Source of the DNA: Nitrospirillum viridazoti
GTDB taxonomy: Bacteria > Pseudomonadota > Alphaproteobacteria > Azospirillales > Azospirillaceae
Assembly: GCF_007827975.1 (NCBI RefSeq)
Contig: NZ_VITT01000015.1
Strand: one strand, 5' to 3'
DNA length: 64,000 bases
This document shows positions 62,291-64,000 of the stretch, piece by piece. The position numbers and the translations under genes were made by a program. Each line of letters starts with the position of its first letter. The stretch's first letter is position 1. The notes under the pieces were generated by a model. It ran no database searches and was not told where the DNA came from. It saw only the letters and a program-made list of their open reading frames with translations.

Positions 62291-62304
62291 TGACATCGAT
62301 ACCA
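62291..62304. promoter_or_regulatory. LacI-family-like operator upstream of the esterase gene
   Basis: TGACATCGATACCA is a near-palindrome centred on ATCGAT, the style of LacI-type operators. It lies 42-55 bases upstream of the esterase start, in an AT-richer stretch. No LacI gene is in the window. Confidence 0.4.
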
Positions 62305-62320
62305 TAGCGCTTATATGCGT

Positions 62321-62348
62321 GGCATTTGATCGTGATCGCTCAAATGCC
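62321..62348. other. Perfect 9-bp hairpin upstream of the esterase gene
   Basis: GGCATTTGA (62321-62329) pairs with TCAAATGCC (62340-62348) around a 10-base loop. It may be an operator or a terminator; its function is unknown. Confidence 0.4.
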
Positions 62349-62438
62349 CCCTCAGCCGCCGGGCGGCCACATCCGTGGCCTTGGCTATCCTCGCTGCGCC
62401 CTGCGGTGCTCGCTCCGGCGGACGCAGTCGCATCCTAC

Positions 62439-62467
62439 AGCGGCACGAGCCAAAATCTCGTGCCGCT
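62439..62467 (-). terminator. Perfect 11-bp hairpin beyond the moeA stop
   Basis: AGCGGCACGAG (62439-62449) pairs with CTCGTGCCGCT (62457-62467) over the loop CCAAAAT. It is 36 bases beyond the moeA stop on the minus strand. Lacking a clean T run it may be a REP-like element rather than a terminator. Confidence 0.5.
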
Positions 62468-62502
62468 AGTATTACCCGGGGGCTTTCATGGGAGCCGCGT
62501 CT

Positions 62503-63753
62503 TCAGAACAGCCCCTGCAGGGGAATGACCGTCAGCGGGTCGCCCGGCCGCAGGCTGTCACGTGCCTCCTCCACCTCCGCCACGGCGTCGGCCAGGGCCA
62601 GGGAGGACAGGGCCGCGCTGCCGCCGACGCCGGCGAGATGGGCCACGGTGCCGCCCCCCTCCTGCCGCAGGACCACCCGCAGGTATTCACGCTTGCCCGG
62701 GGCGCGGCCGTGGGCGAAGCCGCAGCGCACGGTGATGCGGGGCGGGTCGGCGATGGTCTCGCCCGACAGGCGCTGCACCAACGGCCGGCCCAGCGCGAGG
62801 AAGGCGGCGAAGGCGGCGAAGGGGTTGCCGGGCAGCCCTAGGAACGGCGTGTTCCCGACATGCCCCCCCTTGATATGGCCGAACGCCAGCGGCTTGCCCG
62901 GCTTGAGGGCCAGGCGCCAGAAGTCGATGCCGCCCAGGGCCGCCACCGCCGTCTTCACATGATCCTCCTCCCCGGCGGAGACGCCGCCGCTGCTGACGAT
63001 CAGGTCGGCCCTGAGGCTGGACAGGGTGGCCGCCAGGGCGGCGGGATCATCGCCGACGATGCCGGCCGGCACCACGCGGCAGCCCAGGCGGCGCAGCAGG
63101 GCGGTCAGCAAGGGGCCGTTGGCGTCATGGATGGCGCCGGGGGCCAAGGGCGTGCCGGCCGGCCGCACCTCATTCCCGGTGGACAGCAGAGCCACCGTCA
63201 AGGGTGCCCGCACCGCCAGGGTCCGCTCCCCCAGCGCGGCGGCCAGCGCCACGGCCGCCGGCGACATCCGGCGCCCCGCCGGCAGGGCCACCGCGCCCGC
63301 CGCGATATCCTCCCCCACCGCGCGGCAATGGCGGCCGGGGGCAAGGCCGGGCGGGACCAGCAGCACGTCGCCATCCAGGTCCGCATCCTCCTGCATCAGC
63401 ACGGTGTCGGCGCCATCGGGCAAGGGCGCGCCGGTGAAGATGCGCACGGCGGTACCGGGCATCAAGGGGCGGGGCGCGTCCCCCGCCGCGACCCGGCCCG
63501 ACAGGGGCAGGCGGACCGGGGCCGCCGCCCCAGCGACATCGCGGTGGTCCAGCGCATAGCCGTCCATGGCGGCCTGGGCGAAGGGCGGCAGGCTCAGCGC
63601 CGCCACCACATCCCGGGCCAGGACGCGGCCGTCGGCCGCACCCAGCGCCACGCTCTCGATGCCGGCGACGGGGGCCACCACACGCAGCAGGCGCTCCCGC
63701 GCCAGGTCGACGCTGAGCAAGGTGTCGGGGTAGCAGTCGGCGGCGCCTGGCAT
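62503..63753 (-). CDS. moeA: Molybdopterin molybdotransferase MoeA
   Basis: Inserts molybdenum into adenylylated molybdopterin. The 416-residue protein shows MoeA motifs in order: ALSLPPFAQAAMDGYALDH, the GTAVRIFTGAPLPDGADTVL stretch, EDIAAGAVALPAGRRMSPAA, VALLSTGNEVRPAGTPLAPG, DLIVSSGGVSAGEEDHVKTA and FLGLPGNPFAAFAAFLALGR. The C-terminal domain ends with DPLTVIPLQGLF. The start at 63753 follows the mobB stop by 16 bases, so the two form an operon. The products serve the sulfite dehydrogenase and other molybdoenzymes. Confidence 0.95.
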   Translation of the reverse strand: MPGAADCYPDTLLSVDLARERLLRVVAPVAGIESVALGAADGRVLARDVVAALSLPPFAQAAMDGYALDHRDVAGAAAPVRLPLSGRVAAGDAPRPLMPGTAVRIFTGAPLPDGADTVLMQEDADLDGDVLLVPPGLAPGRHCRAVGEDIAAGAVALPAGRRMSPAAVALAAALGERTLAVRAPLTVALLSTGNEVRPAGTPLAPGAIHDANGPLLTALLRRLGCRVVPAGIVGDDPAALAATLSSLRADLIVSSGGVSAGEEDHVKTAVAALGGIDFWRLALKPGKPLAFGHIKGGHVGNTPFLGLPGNPFAAFAAFLALGRPLVQRLSGETIADPPRITVRCGFAHGRAPGKREYLRVVLRQEGGGTVAHLAGVGGSAALSSLALADAVAEVEEARDSLRPGDPLTVIPLQGLF

Positions 63754-63769
63754 GGGAATCGGCCGCCTT

Positions 63770-64000
63770 TCAGTCCGCGCACGGCATGCCGGCAGGGGGC
63801 AGGCCGACATGGGCCAGGATGAAGGTGGCGATGTCCGCCACTGCATCCAGGGGGAAACGCCGCAGGCCCGCCGGCCCCTCCACCGGCAGCGGGTCGTCCG
63901 CCGCCAGGGCCACGATGGTGGGGTCGTCCGGAAACAGCGGCGCCTTGCCGTTTTCCGCCCGCCAGATCTCCAGTTTGGGAATGGGGTCGCGCTTGAATCC
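63770..64000 (-). CDS. mobB: Molybdopterin-guanine dinucleotide biosynthesis protein MobB (3' end)
   Basis: The last 76 codons of a gene entering from the right edge. The visible part begins GFKRDPIPKLEIWRAENGKA, the conserved C-terminal MobB stretch (E-G-F-K-x-x-P-x-P-K-x-E), then LFPDDPTIVALAADDPL. MobB is a GTP-binding partner of MobA. The stop is TGA at 63772-63770, 16 bases before moeA. Confidence 0.85.
   Translation of the reverse strand, partial: GFKRDPIPKLEIWRAENGKAPLFPDDPTIVALAADDPLPVEGPAGLRRFPLDAVADIATFILAHVGLPPAGMPCAD

Overview
The window looks like the chromosome of a GC-rich alphaproteobacterium, most likely of the Rhodospirillales/Azospirillaceae type. The basis is gene content: a motility gene set, a cysG-DUF2849-cysI-DUF934-cysH sulfite-reduction operon of the alphaproteobacterial arrangement, uniformly GC-rich codon use, and no sign of plasmid or phage genes. 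This assignment is inference, since no rRNA or other phylogenetic marker was used. I see no tRNA, rRNA, insertion sequence or CRISPR array.

Layout. 1-3.3 kb: flagellar filament genes (3' end of a flgL-like gene, flagellin, fliD, fliS). 3.5-4.6 kb: an ECF-type sigma factor with a probable regulatory partner. 5.0-11.8 kb: a secreted amidohydrolase, a small phosphatase/sulfurtransferase-like protein, a periplasmic sulfite dehydrogenase pair (sorA/sorB-like) and a tandem pair of secreted LprI-type proteins. 11.9-14 kb: a TPP riboswitch driving thiC. 14.2-16.7 kb: a GST, then a divergent TetR / TetX-like monooxygenase pair with two matching operators. 16.7-23 kb: a glycan cluster (WbsX/GH99-like protein, two tandem GT9-like paralogues, a divergent TPR-glycosyltransferase). 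23-29 kb: YqhA, an EF-hand lipoprotein, an MlaA homologue, a MarR regulator, an acetyl-CoA hydrolase-type CoA transferase and a secreted protein with an EcfG-like promoter. 29-35.1 kb: dnaE and ahpC-ahpF. 35.4-43.1 kb: two DUF2059 paralogues, a sulfate-binding protein and the divergent cys operon. 43.1-45.8 kb: a membrane protein and an Nramp-type transporter. 46-57 kb: a divergent six-gene block. 57-64 kb: an RpiR regulator, a YbhB-like protein, mobA, a protealysin/emfourin pair, a secreted esterase, moeA and the end of mobB.

How genes fit together. Sulfur: the binding protein and the cys operon are divergent across one AT-rich region with a 7-bp-arm palindrome, and the periplasmic sulfite dehydrogenase works in the opposite (oxidative) direction. 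Molybdenum: mobA, moeA and mobB make or finish the cofactor needed by the SorA-type enzyme. Peroxide defence: ahpC and ahpF lie together behind an AT-rich palindromic promoter.

The most interesting block is 45,964-56,942. On the left strand, a two-haem c-type cytochrome lipoprotein, a GMC oxidoreductase and a patatin whose catalytic halves are separated by a long multi-membrane-segment insert form an apparent operon. On the right strand, DUF4331, DUF4198 and HupE/UreJ-type proteins overlap in a second operon. The shared 282-bp AT-rich intergenic region carries two different inverted repeats, one close to each start. I propose this as a possible undescribed envelope redox/lipid/metal system; the functional link is inference. 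Other items of note are the TetX-like pair with duplicated operators, the protease-inhibitor pair, a leader-peptide-like micro-ORF, and three separate tandem paralogue pairs in 64 kb.
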